A DNA stretch of 56,508 bases, taken from Archaeoglobus sp. Its GTDB lineage: Archaea > Halobacteriota > Archaeoglobi > Archaeoglobales > Archaeoglobaceae. The DNA lies in the NCBI GenBank assembly GCA_017656505.1, contig JACDNU010000011.1, forward strand, positions 1 to 56,508. Reading direction: 5' to 3'. Position numbers and translations under genes: made by a program. The notes beneath the pieces are model-generated. The model made no database searches, had not been told where the DNA came from, and worked only from the letters and a program-made list of their open reading frames with translations. Within the stretch, counting starts at the first letter, position 1; each line of letters opens with the position of its first letter. Positions 15,479 through 24,738 of this stretch are shown piece by piece.

Positions 15479-16007
15479 TTTCTATTACCTCCCCAAATCG
15501 GTAATCCTCCTTCAAAATCCAGTACCACATCCTGCCCATTCTGATACGCCTGGCTTTAAACTCCTTTAGTCTTTTCCTCAACCTCTCAAGTATTTTTTCG
15601 AAAAAAGAATTGCGATCAAAGATAATTATTGCATCTTCCACCATGTCGAGATAGAGTGGAGACAAATGTTTGGCTTCATCTACTGACTTAATTATGGGGC
15701 TGATAAAAATATTGTAACCCTCTTTCCTTAATTTTTTTACAAGCCAATCTATCTCCCTTTCAGCCAAATCAAAGAGTTTGAATCTCTCGTATCTATCTTT
15801 TGGAAGGCCTTCAGCGATTAAAAGAATATCAACATCACTGTCTTTTTTCGCATCACCTCTTGCAACAGAGCCATAAACAACAAAGCTGACAAGATCAAAG
15901 TATTTTTCTGAAGCTCTAAGAAGCTCTTCCAGAACTTTGCTATAGGGTTCTTGCACCTTTGGATCTTTAGGTTTCTGTCTGTTTGTTTTCTGTCTGTTTT
16001 CCCCCAT
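15471..16007 (-). CDS. MNT-type nucleotidyltransferase, second module
   Basis: This 178-residue protein carries VVYGSVARGDAKKDSDVDIL, the GS...DxD signature, in its centre, and a longer C-terminal helical part than the first MNT. The N-terminus is basic and repetitive (NRQKTNRQKP), so a later start such as one nearer PYSKVLEEL may be used. It is the first gene of a two-gene minus-strand module with the HEPN gene and probably the antitoxin. Confidence 0.87.
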   Translation of the reverse strand: MGENRQKTNRQKPKDPKVQEPYSKVLEELLRASEKYFDLVSFVVYGSVARGDAKKDSDVDILLIAEGLPKDRYERFKLFDLAEREIDWLVKKLRKEGYNIFISPIIKSVDEAKHLSPLYLDMVEDAIIIFDRNSFFEKILERLRKRLKEFKARRIRMGRMWYWILKEDYRFGEVIEIE

Positions 16008-16234
16008 CTAACCTTTTAATCTGATTTTCTGGTAAATAAATTTTCTTTCAGTAGTTGATACATCTGGATGCACCTAAATTTTTCTGGGTTTTGGTACATA
16101 ACAATTCTTTCTTAGAGTTAGATGGATTATAAAAGCTCTTTAAAGCCAATAGAAATTAAGAAACCTTGAATCTCGAAATTAAAATTAAAACAAAAATAAG
16201 GAAAAAATAAAATTTGTTCTTTAACGTTTCGCGT

Positions 16235-18796
16235 TTATCGTCTCCTCAGCAGGTATGCCACTGCCAGCAGGCCTGCGACTGCGAAGATTGCTTCGAAGCC
16301 GGGCTGCTTCTCTGGAGTCTTGGTTGGAGTTGGCTTAGGTGTAGCAGTCGGGGTCGGCTTAGGTGTTGGAGTTGGCGTTGGTGTGGGTGTTGGGGTTGGA
16401 GTTGGCGTTGGTGTGGGTGTTGGGGTTGGAGTTGGCGTTGGTGTGGGTGTTGGGGTTGGAGTTGGCTGCTGTGGTAGCTCTTTGACTATTGTGAAGACTG
16501 CCGTTGCAAGTGCATCATCTGCGATTGGATCACCAGCGAGCCATGGCTCATCTGGGGACTTCTTAACGTTGGACCCCTCAGTGAGTGGATAGTCATCGCT
16601 TGCGGTTCTTACGTCATCTCTGACGTAAACAACATAGTCAGCCTCTGCGAAGGTGTATGTCTGCAGTTCGTAGGTTGCAGTTCCGTTCTCATCTGGCACA
16701 ATTGTTATTGGACCAACTTCCTTGTTGGGTCCTTCAATGTAGAGCCAGATGTTGCCGCCCATTGATGGATAGTCTTCATTTCTTACGGTCTTAACCGTGA
16801 TCGTTACGGGATCACCCTGTTTGACAGTTGAGGCCATGCTAACAGATATTGTTGGTCTGGTCAGCTCAACTGCCAAGGAATCTGAAGCTACTTCATCTCC
16901 AGCGTATTTCACTGTGACTGTGAGTGTATACAGTCCGGGATCTGGATATCCGCTGCCTGTTATTTCGTCTTTGGTATCAATCGATATCTTGAACTCTCCA
17001 GCATCTTCATCAGTCCATTCGAAGACATCGGCCATGTCGAATGATTTCTTAATGTTCATTCCCTCGAATTTGACAGTAACATCTACTTGATCTGTATCTG
17101 CTGCGTTTGTAACTCCCTCAACGGTGATCTTGTTTCCAAGGACAACTGTGGTTGGAGCAGTTGTTATTGTGACAGTTGGGTTAACGACATTTACCGCGAG
17201 CAGTATCTGTGGGTCTTCGTATGTGTTTACCTCGCTTTGGTTGACGATTCCATAAACTGAGATCATGTATGCTCCTTCGTCGGCGTCATCACTTACATCG
17301 ATGTCTATTGGCAAGTCAACGTCACTCAAATCGATTACAACGCCAGTTGCAGTAGATATCTTCCCGTCAGTTGGAGTGGGCTCTGCTTTGAGGTTGTTCC
17401 CATCGTAACTGAACAGATCTTCTCCGTCCTCATCAGTGAACAACACGAGATATGGTGAGTCTGTTGAACCGTTAAGTGTTAGCGTTCCACCTCTTATAAC
17501 GGTCGGATTGTCAAAGTACAGATTAAGCACCTGTCTTACGATTTTAACTTTGATCTCATTGCTCTCTACAGTACTACCGGTCTCGGTTGAGGTTGCTTTT
17601 ATCTTCAATGTTGTTAGGTTGGCATTGTTTTTAACTGTGAAATCATATGAGAATTTACCAGCTGCATCAGTGTGTGTCACATAAGGCCCTGCTTCGGTAA
17701 GCTCTTGGGCACCCTCAACAGTTATCGTTACACTTGAGTTCGTGGGTAGTGTAGATTCGCCTGAAATTGTGAAATCACCGCCTCTAACGACTGAATAGAC
17801 ATCAGAGGATATAGTTATTTCTGGTGCGAGTACGGTGGCTTTTACATCATCGCTTTCTGTATACCCAGTATCAACTGTGACAGTTGCTTCTATTACAATG
17901 TCGATGTCAGATAGGGTTCTTGGTACATCCCAGTACCATTTCCAAGAGCCAGTAGATGAGACTTGAATTCCAGTCTGTTCAGCTATGACATTGGACTCAT
18001 TACCGTCCTCATATATCTTAACTTTTATAACATTTGTTACTCCTGCATCCTGTGCACTTCCTGAAGCAGCAACATTTGTTGAACCTGAAATTGTTACAAC
18101 TGAACCTGGTCTAATTTCGGTTGGGGCACTGACTGTGATCTCTGGATCGATTACATTAAATGGATAGACCACGGTTGTGTTAACGAAGTCCCATACCATT
18201 ACTTTCAGAGCATAAGTACCTGTTTCAGTCAGCTGTACTGAGATGTCTGCGCTCCCACCAGTAGCTATACCTCCCACAGTGACGTTAGGTCCTGCAACGA
18301 CCCACTTGAATGTTGTTGATGGATAAGTTGTAACACTTGCGGTGAAATTATCTCCTGTGACTACATCATAATCGTCAATGTCTACATCAACTTCTGTACC
18401 TCCTGAAACTGTCGAGGTTACAACTATCGTTCCACTGAACAAGTCAGCTGGTAGGCCAGAATCCGTGCTGTTGTATATTGGGTCTCCGTCTTCATCAAGG
18501 ATTTGCAGGTAGTACTCTCCTGGGAATAGCAATCCAGTAGTATCAACAGTGAAACTTGCTTCTGCTTGATCACTCGGCAAAACAAATACTTTTTCAGTAT
18601 CTCCAGTATCGTTGTTTATGATTTTTAATGCACCATTTCCTGAATAAATCACATCGATTGTGAACGTCTCCCCATAGGTCAAATTGTCATCGGAGACATC
18701 CACACTGAACAGCGTCAGAGCACTTGCCATCCCAGTCGCTGCAATCAGTAGTACCAGTAATGCTGCAATCCCTATTTTCACATTTACCCTACTCAT
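16235..18796 (-). CDS. S-layer-like surface glycoprotein with Thr-Pro stalk and PGF-CTERM anchor
   Basis: This 853-residue protein has a signal peptide (residues 1-26, ending GMASA), six or more beta-rich Ig-like repeats that share an [16 protein letters not shown] type of strand, and many NxS/T sites. A (Thr-Pro)n stalk of about 60 residues follows, ending in the PGF-CTERM signal [22 protein letters not shown]. Archaeosortase A is known to process such signals and attach lipid. A strong Shine-Dalgarno (GGAGGT, about 11 bases upstream) and a clear TATA suggest high expression. It is probably the S-layer protein or a major surface protein of the cell. No archaeosortase gene is in the window. 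Confidence 0.88.
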   Translation of the reverse strand: MSRVNVKIGIAALLVLLIAATGMASALTLFSVDVSDDNLTYGETFTIDVIYSGNGALKIINNDTGDTEKVFVLPSDQAEASFTVDTTGLLFPGEYYLQILDEDGDPIYNSTDSGLPADLFSGTIVVTSTVSGGTEVDVDIDDYDVVTGDNFTASVTTYPSTTFKWVVAGPNVTVGGIATGGSADISVQLTETGTYALKVMVWDFVNTTVVYPFNVIDPEITVSAPTEIRPGSVVTISGSTNVAASGSAQDAGVTNVIKVKIYEDGNESNVIAEQTGIQVSSTGSWKWYWDVPRTLSDIDIVIEATVTVDTGYTESDDVKATVLAPEITISSDVYSVVRGGDFTISGESTLPTNSSVTITVEGAQELTEAGPYVTHTDAAGKFSYDFTVKNNANLTTLKIKATSTETGSTVESNEIKVKIVRQVLNLYFDNPTVIRGGTLTLNGSTDSPYLVLFTDEDGEDLFSYDGNNLKAEPTPTDGKISTATGVVIDLSDVDLPIDIDVSDDADEGAYMISVYGIVNQSEVNTYEDPQILLAVNVVNPTVTITTAPTTVVLGNKITVEGVTNAADTDQVDVTVKFEGMNIKKSFDMADVFEWTDEDAGEFKISIDTKDEITGSGYPDPGLYTLTVTVKYAGDEVASDSLAVELTRPTISVSMASTVKQGDPVTITVKTVRNEDYPSMGGNIWLYIEGPNKEVGPITIVPDENGTATYELQTYTFAEADYVVYVRDDVRTASDDYPLTEGSNVKKSPDEPWLAGDPIADDALATAVFTIVKELPQQPTPTPTPTPTPTPTPTPTPTPTPTPTPTPTPTPTPKPTPTATPKPTPTKTPEKQPGFEAIFAVAGLLAVAYLLRRR
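16363..16466. repeat. 30-bp tandem repeat encoding the Thr-Pro stalk
   Basis: Positions 16381-16410 and 16411-16440 are identical 30-base units; 16441-16466 is a third, partial exact copy, and 16363-16380 matches the end of a unit. Ten codons per unit keep the frame, so the stalk can lengthen or shorten by slippage without breaking the gene. The DNA identity exceeds what the Thr-Pro protein repeat requires, so amplification is recent. Confidence 0.92.
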
Positions 18797-18807
18797 ATTT
18801 TCTCTAC

Positions 18808-18862
18808 CTCCTTACATAAATCTCCTTAGTTGTGCTTTCGCTTATACCTTCCACTATATAAA
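18808..18862 (-). promoter_or_regulatory. Promoter and ribosome-binding site of the surface-protein gene
   Basis: On the minus strand, TTTATATA (18862-18855) is a consensus TATA element, predicting transcription starting near 18833 and a leader of roughly 35-40 bases. AAGGAGGT lies 10 or so bases before ATG 18796. Both elements are near consensus, which fits a very highly expressed protein. Confidence 0.75.
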
Positions 18863-18874
18863 CCCTACTTTTGT

Positions 18875-18963
18875 GTGACGACGAAGGCGGGTTCGACAAT
18901 CAGCGAAAGGGCATATTTTTGCCTTTCGCTAATAATCAAATCATATCCGCCCTCTGCCGTCAC
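18875..18963. repeat. Nested inverted repeats upstream of the surface-protein promoter
   Basis: The inner arms AGCGAAAGG (18902-18910) and CCTTTCGCT (18922-18930) are perfect with an 11-base loop. Outer arms 18875-18890 (GTGACG...GGCGG) and 18947-18963 (CCGCC...CGTCAC) are complementary apart from a few central mismatches. The structure starts 12 bases upstream of the TATA element. It may bind a regulator, extrude as a cruciform, or be a small mobile-element relic. Confidence 0.6.
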
Positions 18964-19467
18964 CGCTCACTCTTTATAAAACTTAACCATATTTAAATTT
19001 TTTGCTATTTTTACTCATCAAATTTGTGTGAGCAAATGATGGAGTTTATAGAAGCGTCTCAGAGATGTACGAGATGATAGGCGTTCAGTATGGGGATTGT
19101 AAAAATTAATGACGATCTAAAGGGATCATCGATGTTGTTTTCATTCTTTATCAGTTATGTAGATGGATGAATAATAATTAGTGAAATGGGGCCAAAACCT
19201 TTTCGCTGAGTAATTCTCCAGATGGAAAGCTGTAGAAATTGTTCTATAATAGAATTTAAAGTTGATAAATTAATAGATGTTTTTAGCCATATTGCAAAGC
19301 CAAAAGTTAAGGAACAAGATAGTAGATCCCGCTGAGGGAGAAAATACAAACAAACTTAGTGATTTGAGCCGAGAATAATTAATGAAAGTAAAATCAAAGC
19401 ATAAATCTCATCAAATTTAAGTCGAAAACCTTTATATATATTCCTGAGAAAAACTAGATTGAATAGG
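18964..19467. other. Intergenic stretch with no convincing gene
   Basis: About 500 A/T-rich bases separate the inverted repeat from the DUF373 gene. Two short plus-strand ORFs are visible. 19090-19170 (26 codons) begins MGIVKINDDLKG, which resembles the start of ribbon-helix-helix proteins. 19222-19335 (37 codons) begins MESCRNCSIIEF and has a CxxC. Neither has a clear ribosome-binding site; they may be remnants of a decayed gene. A TATA element CTTTATATATA (19430-19440) belongs to the DUF373 gene. Confidence 0.4.
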
Positions 19468-20571
19468 ATGCCTAAAAAAGTTGTTCTCGCAATAGATAGG
19501 GATAACGACCTCGGAAGAAAAGCGAAAATCGAGGGTGTTGTTCTGGGTAGAAAGGAGAATCTTGACGCGGCTATAAAGCTTGCTGAAGCGGATCCTGAAG
19601 ATTCCGACATAAATACGATTTTCGCAGCTCTTAAAATATACGACGAACTGATCAGACAGGGGGAGGATGCCGAGGTAGCAACCATTACAGGAGACGAGAA
19701 GGTTGGTATATCTTCTGATACGAAAATAGCGGAACAGTTGGATTTCATTAAAAGAAAGATAAATCCATCAAGTGTTATAGTTGTTTCAGACGGTTCAGAG
19801 GATGAATTCGTTTTGCCAATCATCGCTTCCAGATTCAAAATAGATTCAGTCAGGAGGATAGTTGTTAAGCAAAGTAAAACGATTGAAGGTACTTATTACT
19901 TGATAAGAAAGATGCTCAGCGATCCAAAGGTTGCAAAAACCTTCTTCGTGCCTATTGGAATAATCCTGATAATTTATTCCCTCTTTGTTTTCGCAAACTA
20001 CCCACAGTACGCTGTAGGTACGATGATTTTACTCGTGGGTCTGTACCTTATATTGAGGGCATACGATCTGGATACGGGTATCGAAACGTTCTTCTCCAAT
20101 ACGAAAACGGCCCTGCTCGAGGGCAGAATTTCTTTTGTAACGTATATAATTGCCGCCGTCCTATTGATAATCGGTTTCATTGAGGGCTTTTACACCTTCT
20201 GGAGGTTCAGCAACCAGCCCGTGTCGCCCGGGTTGATAACGCTTGCAACCTCCTTCATTTATGGAGCGATATGGTATTACATAGCTTCTGGCATATTCAT
20301 AGCGGGTGGTAAGCTCTTAGATGCAATTATAGAGCATAAGAGTTTCATAAAATACATATCCATGTCGTTTCTTCTAGTTTCAGCAGGTCTCGCCCTTTGG
20401 GGAGGTAGCCTCTATATCCTATCCAACTATGAACCCTTCCAAATGGATTCGGGAGATGCGATACGATACTTCGCCCTTTCGATTTTCGGTTCCGTTTTCA
20501 TTGCTATAGTCGGTATCCTCCCGATGAGGGGGGAGAGAAAGGGCAGTTCAGGAGCTGAGAGAGTAGTTTAA
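19468..20571 (+). CDS. DUF373 archaeal membrane protein
   Basis: The 367-residue protein starts MPKKVVLAIDRDNDLG, has a soluble N-terminal domain of about 150 residues containing GVVLGRKENLDAAIKLAEADPEDSDINTIFAALK, and then about six membrane helices. This is the archaeal DUF373 family, whose function is unknown. The N-terminal domain resembles nucleotide- or metal-dependent regulatory folds. The TATA at 19430-19440 places transcription start near 19460, so the mRNA is almost leaderless and ATG 19468 is preferred over the TTG at 19459. Confidence 0.92.
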   Translation: MPKKVVLAIDRDNDLGRKAKIEGVVLGRKENLDAAIKLAEADPEDSDINTIFAALKIYDELIRQGEDAEVATITGDEKVGISSDTKIAEQLDFIKRKINPSSVIVVSDGSEDEFVLPIIASRFKIDSVRRIVVKQSKTIEGTYYLIRKMLSDPKVAKTFFVPIGIILIIYSLFVFANYPQYAVGTMILLVGLYLILRAYDLDTGIETFFSNTKTALLEGRISFVTYIIAAVLLIIGFIEGFYTFWRFSNQPVSPGLITLATSFIYGAIWYYIASGIFIAGGKLLDAIIEHKSFIKYISMSFLLVSAGLALWGGSLYILSNYEPFQMDSGDAIRYFALSIFGSVFIAIVGILPMRGERKGSSGAERVV

Positions 20572-20755
20572 TTATAATATAAAGTTATAATTAAAAATAT
20601 TAATAAATTTAAAATCTCAATGACAGTGGATTATCCGATAAGCTTGGGATGAAGGTTGCACTAGGGAAAATCTAAAAAATACAAAAAATGAATATTTCGA
20701 AACTTCCAAAATTCAAGGAAATTGATTTAAACAAGAATCCATTCCTCAATTTGAA

Positions 20756-21967
20756 ATGAAACCGCTTAAATTCAAAATCAGGGAGACATTTGAAGGGATG
20801 CGAACGGGAGTTGTTGAGACACGCCATGGGAAGTTTAGAACTCCAGTATTCGTTCCTGTTGCCACCTCAGCGACTGTCAGGGCATTAGACAACAGGGATC
20901 TGGAAGAGTTGGGGGCGGAAGTAATTCTTGCAAACACCTACCACCTTCATCTTAAGCCGGGTGATGAGCTGATAAAGAAGCTCGGCGGCCTTCACAAGTT
21001 CATGGGAATTGATAAGCCGATAATAACCGACTCTGGCGGTTTTCAGGCATTCTCTCTAGGTTTTGGAATGGAGCATGGAGTCGGGAAAATAGCGGATAAC
21101 ATCTTCCTTGAGGGCTTAAGAGAAGTCAATTTTAAAGCTAATTTTAAAGGAGAAAAATGGGCTTTCGTTAACGATGAGGGGGTTAGATTTAAAGATCCCT
21201 ACTCGGGAGAAATCGTGGAGCTAACTCCGAAAAAGTCGATGGAGATTCAGGCCAATCTCGGCTCGGACATAATCTTTGCTTTTGACGAGTGTACCTCTCC
21301 TCTTTCTGACAAAGAGTATACGGCCAAAGCGATGGAGCGAACACACAGATGGGCAGAGGAATGCTTGGAATATCACGACAAAAGACAGGCCCTTTTCGGA
21401 ATAGTCCAGGGAGGCGAGTATAGAGATCTAAGGGAAAAGTCAGCGAAGTTCATCGCTGAAAGAGACTTTGCTGGTTTCGGGATTGGAGGTTCGTTGGGCA
21501 AAAGCAAACAAGATATGCTCAATATTTTAGAATGGGTCGTACCTCTGCTTCCGGAAGAGAAACCCAGGCATCTGCTTGGGATAGGGGCAGTTGAAGATCT
21601 CTTTAACTGCGTCGAGCGAGGAGTGGATATGTTCGACTGTGTGGCTCCTACCAGATGGGCGAGGAGAGGGCATCTTTACGTAAGCCCGCCGGAAGGAAAT
21701 CCTGCTAACAAGTTTAGAATCCACATCCAGAATTCGAGATTCAGAGAAGATCCAAAGCCGATAGACGAAAACTGCGAGTGTTTCGTTTGCCAGACATATT
21801 CTAGGGCTTATCTGAGACATCTTTTTGTCGCGAATGAACTCTCCTACTTCCGCCTAGCTTCATATCACAATCTCCACTTCATTTTGAAGCTTATGGATGG
21901 AATAAGAGAATCAATAAAGGATGGAAGCTTCTTTGAGCTAAAAAAGGAGTGGTTGGGGTATATTTGA
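20756..21967 (+). CDS. tgt: tRNA-guanine transglycosylase, bacterial type
   Basis: The 403-residue enzyme exchanges guanine for a deazaguanine base in tRNA. It contains ITDSGGFQAFSLG, ALGSDII-like NLGSDIIFAFDECT, FGIVQGG, GFGIGGSLG and the nucleophile region VDMFDCVAPTRWARRG, and ends with the zinc site CECFVCQTYSRAYLRHL...H. The length and MFDC.PTR..R.G motif match bacterial queuosine-type TGT; archaeal archaeosine TGTs are longer and carry a PUA domain, absent here. Compared with bacterial TGTs, there is an insertion of about 35 residues after FSLG. GATTTAAAC near 20725 is a likely TATA for a near-leaderless transcript. Confidence 0.93.
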   Translation: MKPLKFKIRETFEGMRTGVVETRHGKFRTPVFVPVATSATVRALDNRDLEELGAEVILANTYHLHLKPGDELIKKLGGLHKFMGIDKPIITDSGGFQAFSLGFGMEHGVGKIADNIFLEGLREVNFKANFKGEKWAFVNDEGVRFKDPYSGEIVELTPKKSMEIQANLGSDIIFAFDECTSPLSDKEYTAKAMERTHRWAEECLEYHDKRQALFGIVQGGEYRDLREKSAKFIAERDFAGFGIGGSLGKSKQDMLNILEWVVPLLPEEKPRHLLGIGAVEDLFNCVERGVDMFDCVAPTRWARRGHLYVSPPEGNPANKFRIHIQNSRFREDPKPIDENCECFVCQTYSRAYLRHLFVANELSYFRLASYHNLHFILKLMDGIRESIKDGSFFELKKEWLGYI

Positions 21968-22062
21968 TATTTGATTAATTTATTTGATCAATCTAATGGT
22001 TTTAATGGTTTTAATGTTTAATTTTGATTGCTTTTTGAATAATCAGCTTACAACAATCAAAA

Positions 22063-23421
22063 TCAATTCGCCTCCTTAAACCCTCTTAAAAATTCTTTAA
22101 GACACGTTAGATATCCTAAAGCCACACCCAGCGAAAGCATGCCCAAAGCTGGTTCAACTATCGTTTTGAGAAAGATGTTGTCGTAGGGATTAGGTGAGTA
22201 AGCTCCTGGGGGATTCCCGAGCATGTAGAGGTTTATTCCGATAGAAGCAATGAGATAACCTCCAAGCGTTAGATAGCCAGCAATTTTGCCCATTTTTCCA
22301 AGGCTGATGGGATAGATTATGTAGATCACAAAAAGGATAACACCCCATGTCAGCAAAAGAATGTGCCAGTGGCCGATGTTATAGGCGAGTTCTGCCCAAT
22401 CCCACATTTCATCTCTGAACGCGGGATTGAAGAAAAGTGGTTTTCTCAGACTCATCGCAACCAAAGCACCGGGGATGGCAACCCCAACCCACATGATCGC
22501 ATTGCCGATTAAGAGGGCCAGCTTGATGAGGTTCCACTCCTCTACCCTGAAACTTAGCATGAGGGTTGAGAAAATTAAGAGTATTGCCGCTGGCGTTATG
22601 GCCAAGTGGGCTATTGCACCAAAAAACCAAACGGAATAGGAAGCTAAGGCCATTATAATTTGGGATGGTATGGCAAGATAGAGTAAGTATTTAGTTGTTT
22701 TTCCTCCCTTTAACTTAACGAGAGATAGAGCTATGAAGAAGACGAATACGAGAGCGAGAGCCATCATCGCATGTTCGTGGGCTGTCAAAGCCCTCCAGTA
22801 AACGTTTTCTTCAGCCAGACTCGGAGTGAATCTGCTCTCAATCAGAGCATGTAGGAACTCCTTCCTATGTTCCATGAAACTTGCTCCGAGCCAGCCTCCA
22901 ATTATCCCTCCCAAGAGTAGCAAAATTCCGGAAATATAGATGTTCCAGGCCATCATGCCTTTAGGCCTAAATTCTTTGAGTGTGAGCAGGCCGGATGCAA
23001 AAATGAATGACAATCCGGCTATGAACAATCCATGGAATAGAAAATCTCGGGTTATGTAGCCGTATGCGACTCCACCAAGTAGCGTTAGCAAAACTCCAAT
23101 GAACATCAGGTCGAGTATGTGTTTTGCTTCTCTCGAATCCTTCAGATAAATTCTAGCGAATACAAGGAATGAGCCGAAAAGCAAAATTGCGAATACGCTG
23201 TGATACATGAACGTAATTCTTCCAAGATAAATCTCCCCCGAATGTGGGTTTATTATGTCAGCTCCCCCTGCACTTTCGTTGTATCTGGTCCCTTCCAGCT
23301 CCATTAAGCCGATTCTCTCCCTAAAGGGTTTGAACGGAGGGGAGAGGAGTACGCCGTATGCTACTAGGCTTACGGCAAGTGTGAAAGCTATAACCATATA
23401 GAATTTGCTAACATCGCCCAT
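22063..23421 (-). CDS. Polytopic membrane protein resembling heme-copper oxidase/NO reductase subunit I
   Basis: The 452 residues make about 12 membrane helices. An early helix, LGRITFMYHSVFAILLFG, resembles helix II of cbb3 oxidases and NO reductases, where the His binds low-spin heme. A late helix, YNIGHWHILLLTWGVILF, resembles helix X (GHVHSGALGW in cbb3). Others are TAHEHAMMALAL and GAIAHLAITPAA. The usual HxxxY/HH copper-site arrangement is not evident, so this may be a divergent or copper-free relative. A small membrane protein gene lies 22 bases upstream. No subunit II or c-type partner is adjacent. The assignment rests on a few motifs. Confidence 0.5.
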   Translation of the reverse strand: MGDVSKFYMVIAFTLAVSLVAYGVLLSPPFKPFRERIGLMELEGTRYNESAGGADIINPHSGEIYLGRITFMYHSVFAILLFGSFLVFARIYLKDSREAKHILDLMFIGVLLTLLGGVAYGYITRDFLFHGLFIAGLSFIFASGLLTLKEFRPKGMMAWNIYISGILLLLGGIIGGWLGASFMEHRKEFLHALIESRFTPSLAEENVYWRALTAHEHAMMALALVFVFFIALSLVKLKGGKTTKYLLYLAIPSQIIMALASYSVWFFGAIAHLAITPAAILLIFSTLMLSFRVEEWNLIKLALLIGNAIMWVGVAIPGALVAMSLRKPLFFNPAFRDEMWDWAELAYNIGHWHILLLTWGVILFVIYIIYPISLGKMGKIAGYLTLGGYLIASIGINLYMLGNPPGAYSPNPYDNIFLKTIVEPALGMLSLGVALGYLTCLKEFLRGFKEAN

Positions 23422-23443
23422 TAGTTTCCCTCCACATCGTTTT

Positions 23444-23704
23444 CTATCGTTCGACTAAATAAACCCCCAAAGCAAGTAGGAAGCGGAAATAAAGAGTAGA
23501 GGATGCAATAGTTGTACGTACCGCAAGCTCGGTGAGAATGGGTTTTCTAGCTGAAATACTTGCAAGGGCCAATCTTCCGATGGATATCGTTACTCCGCTG
23601 AGGGTGAAAAGCAAGATGTATGGAATCTTTTCTTTTTCCCTGTATCTAATCATTGAAGTCGCGGTCAGTACAGGTGAGGAGAGATGAGTTACGTATTCCA
23701 GCAT
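23444..23704 (-). CDS. Small membrane protein upstream of the oxidase-like gene
   Basis: The 86-residue protein has two or three possible membrane helices (about residues 28-48 and 65-84) separated by a basic loop. No family is recognised. Its close spacing to the heme-copper-like gene downstream suggests co-transcription and perhaps a subunit role. The upstream gap to the molybdopterin gene is 205 bases. Confidence 0.55.
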   Translation of the reverse strand: MLEYVTHLSSPVLTATSMIRYREKEKIPYILLFTLSGVTISIGRLALASISARKPILTELAVRTTIASSTLYFRFLLALGVYLVER

Positions 23705-23909
23705 GAAATTTTTTATTCCCGGCTGGTAAAAACAAATAGTTTCTCCCTCAAATGTTCGGGATTAGGTTGATTTGTTGGTGTAGATTTTTCGGGTTGGTTT
23801 GAAGGCAAAAACTAAAAGTAAGATAAAAGTATGCTGTAATATTGTGGCATAACATTGCGAACATCGAGAACATTGCAGTAACACTTTCAATTTCAGACCT
23901 CTACCCCAG

Positions 23910-24734
23910 TTAACTTCTTACTGGCTCGATCCTGCATGGAATAGCCCGATACGTAGGCGCTCCAGTTAAAGGCTCGAAGATGTTGGCAGTTAGTAGATTC
24001 GCGTTACAATTTTCCCACCCATGGGGTATTGAGATTGTGTATGGATGCATTTCGGATTTTATCAAGGCCTTAATCTCCAGTTCCCCGTATTTTGTTTTTA
24101 TTCTTATGAAATCTCCATCTGAAATCCCCTCTCTTTCTGAAATCTCCCTCCCAACCTCAGCAACCGGTTCAGGGATTAGCCTCTTCAAAGGTTCTATATT
24201 CCGGAATTGAGAGTGGTAGTAAGGCATAACTCTGGCCCCTGTAATCAAAAGGTAGGGGTATTCCCCGCTTTTAACTTGAATAAAATCCACTGGGGAAAGT
24301 TCTTGCATTTTCATTTTCTTTAGGATTTCAGGAAACAGCTCTATTTTCCTTGAAGGTGTTGGAAAACCATTTTTTCTTATCTCGCCAACGAGATTTTCAA
24401 GCAAAACTCCCTTCTCGAGCTCTTGGAAGGGATAACTTTTAACTTCTGTCCCTTTCAGAAGTTCTTTAAGAACGTCATCCTCGGAAGAGTATGGGAAGTA
24501 GCCCTGATACCCCATCTTTTTTGCAAGGGCCATAATGAATTCGGCCTCTGATTTTGCCTCCCCTAAAGGTTCAACGATTCTCCTCTTTATTTGAATCCAT
24601 CTGTATTTCTTCAGAGACACCGCATCGATTTCAGCCTTTTCGAAGAATGTGGAAGCTAGTAAAACGATATCCGCATACTTGCAGGTTGCGGTCATAAAGA
24701 TGTCATGTACAACAACCACCTCCAGTTTTTTCAT
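23910..24734 (-). pseudogene. Molybdopterin oxidoreductase, C-terminal part after a frameshift
   Basis: These 274 residues complete the enzyme begun at 25947. They start in the domain that binds the second pterin (VVVHDIFMTATCKYADIVLLASTFFEKAE) and end with the molydopterin dinucleotide-binding beta barrel (YLLITGARVMPYYHSQFRN; ISIPHGWENCNANLLTANIFEPLTGAP). The ATG used by this ORF is an internal methionine of the original protein. Deleting one A from the A6 run at 24748-24753 joins both ORFs through ...DTKKLIKAMKKLEVV..., giving about 680 residues. Without that, the fragment alone cannot form an enzyme. Confidence 0.85.
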
Positions 24735-24738
24735 CGCC

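Noticed and set aside
16214-16592. Plus-strand ORFs rich in Gly-Val or Trp-Cys opposite the Thr-Pro stalk
   Set aside because: They are mirror products of the 30-bp repeat in the surface-protein gene; they have no ribosome-binding site or promoter.
19155-19349. Minus-strand 64-codon ORF between the surface-protein and DUF373 genes
   Set aside because: Composition is not protein-like, and no promoter, ribosome-binding site or family motif was found.
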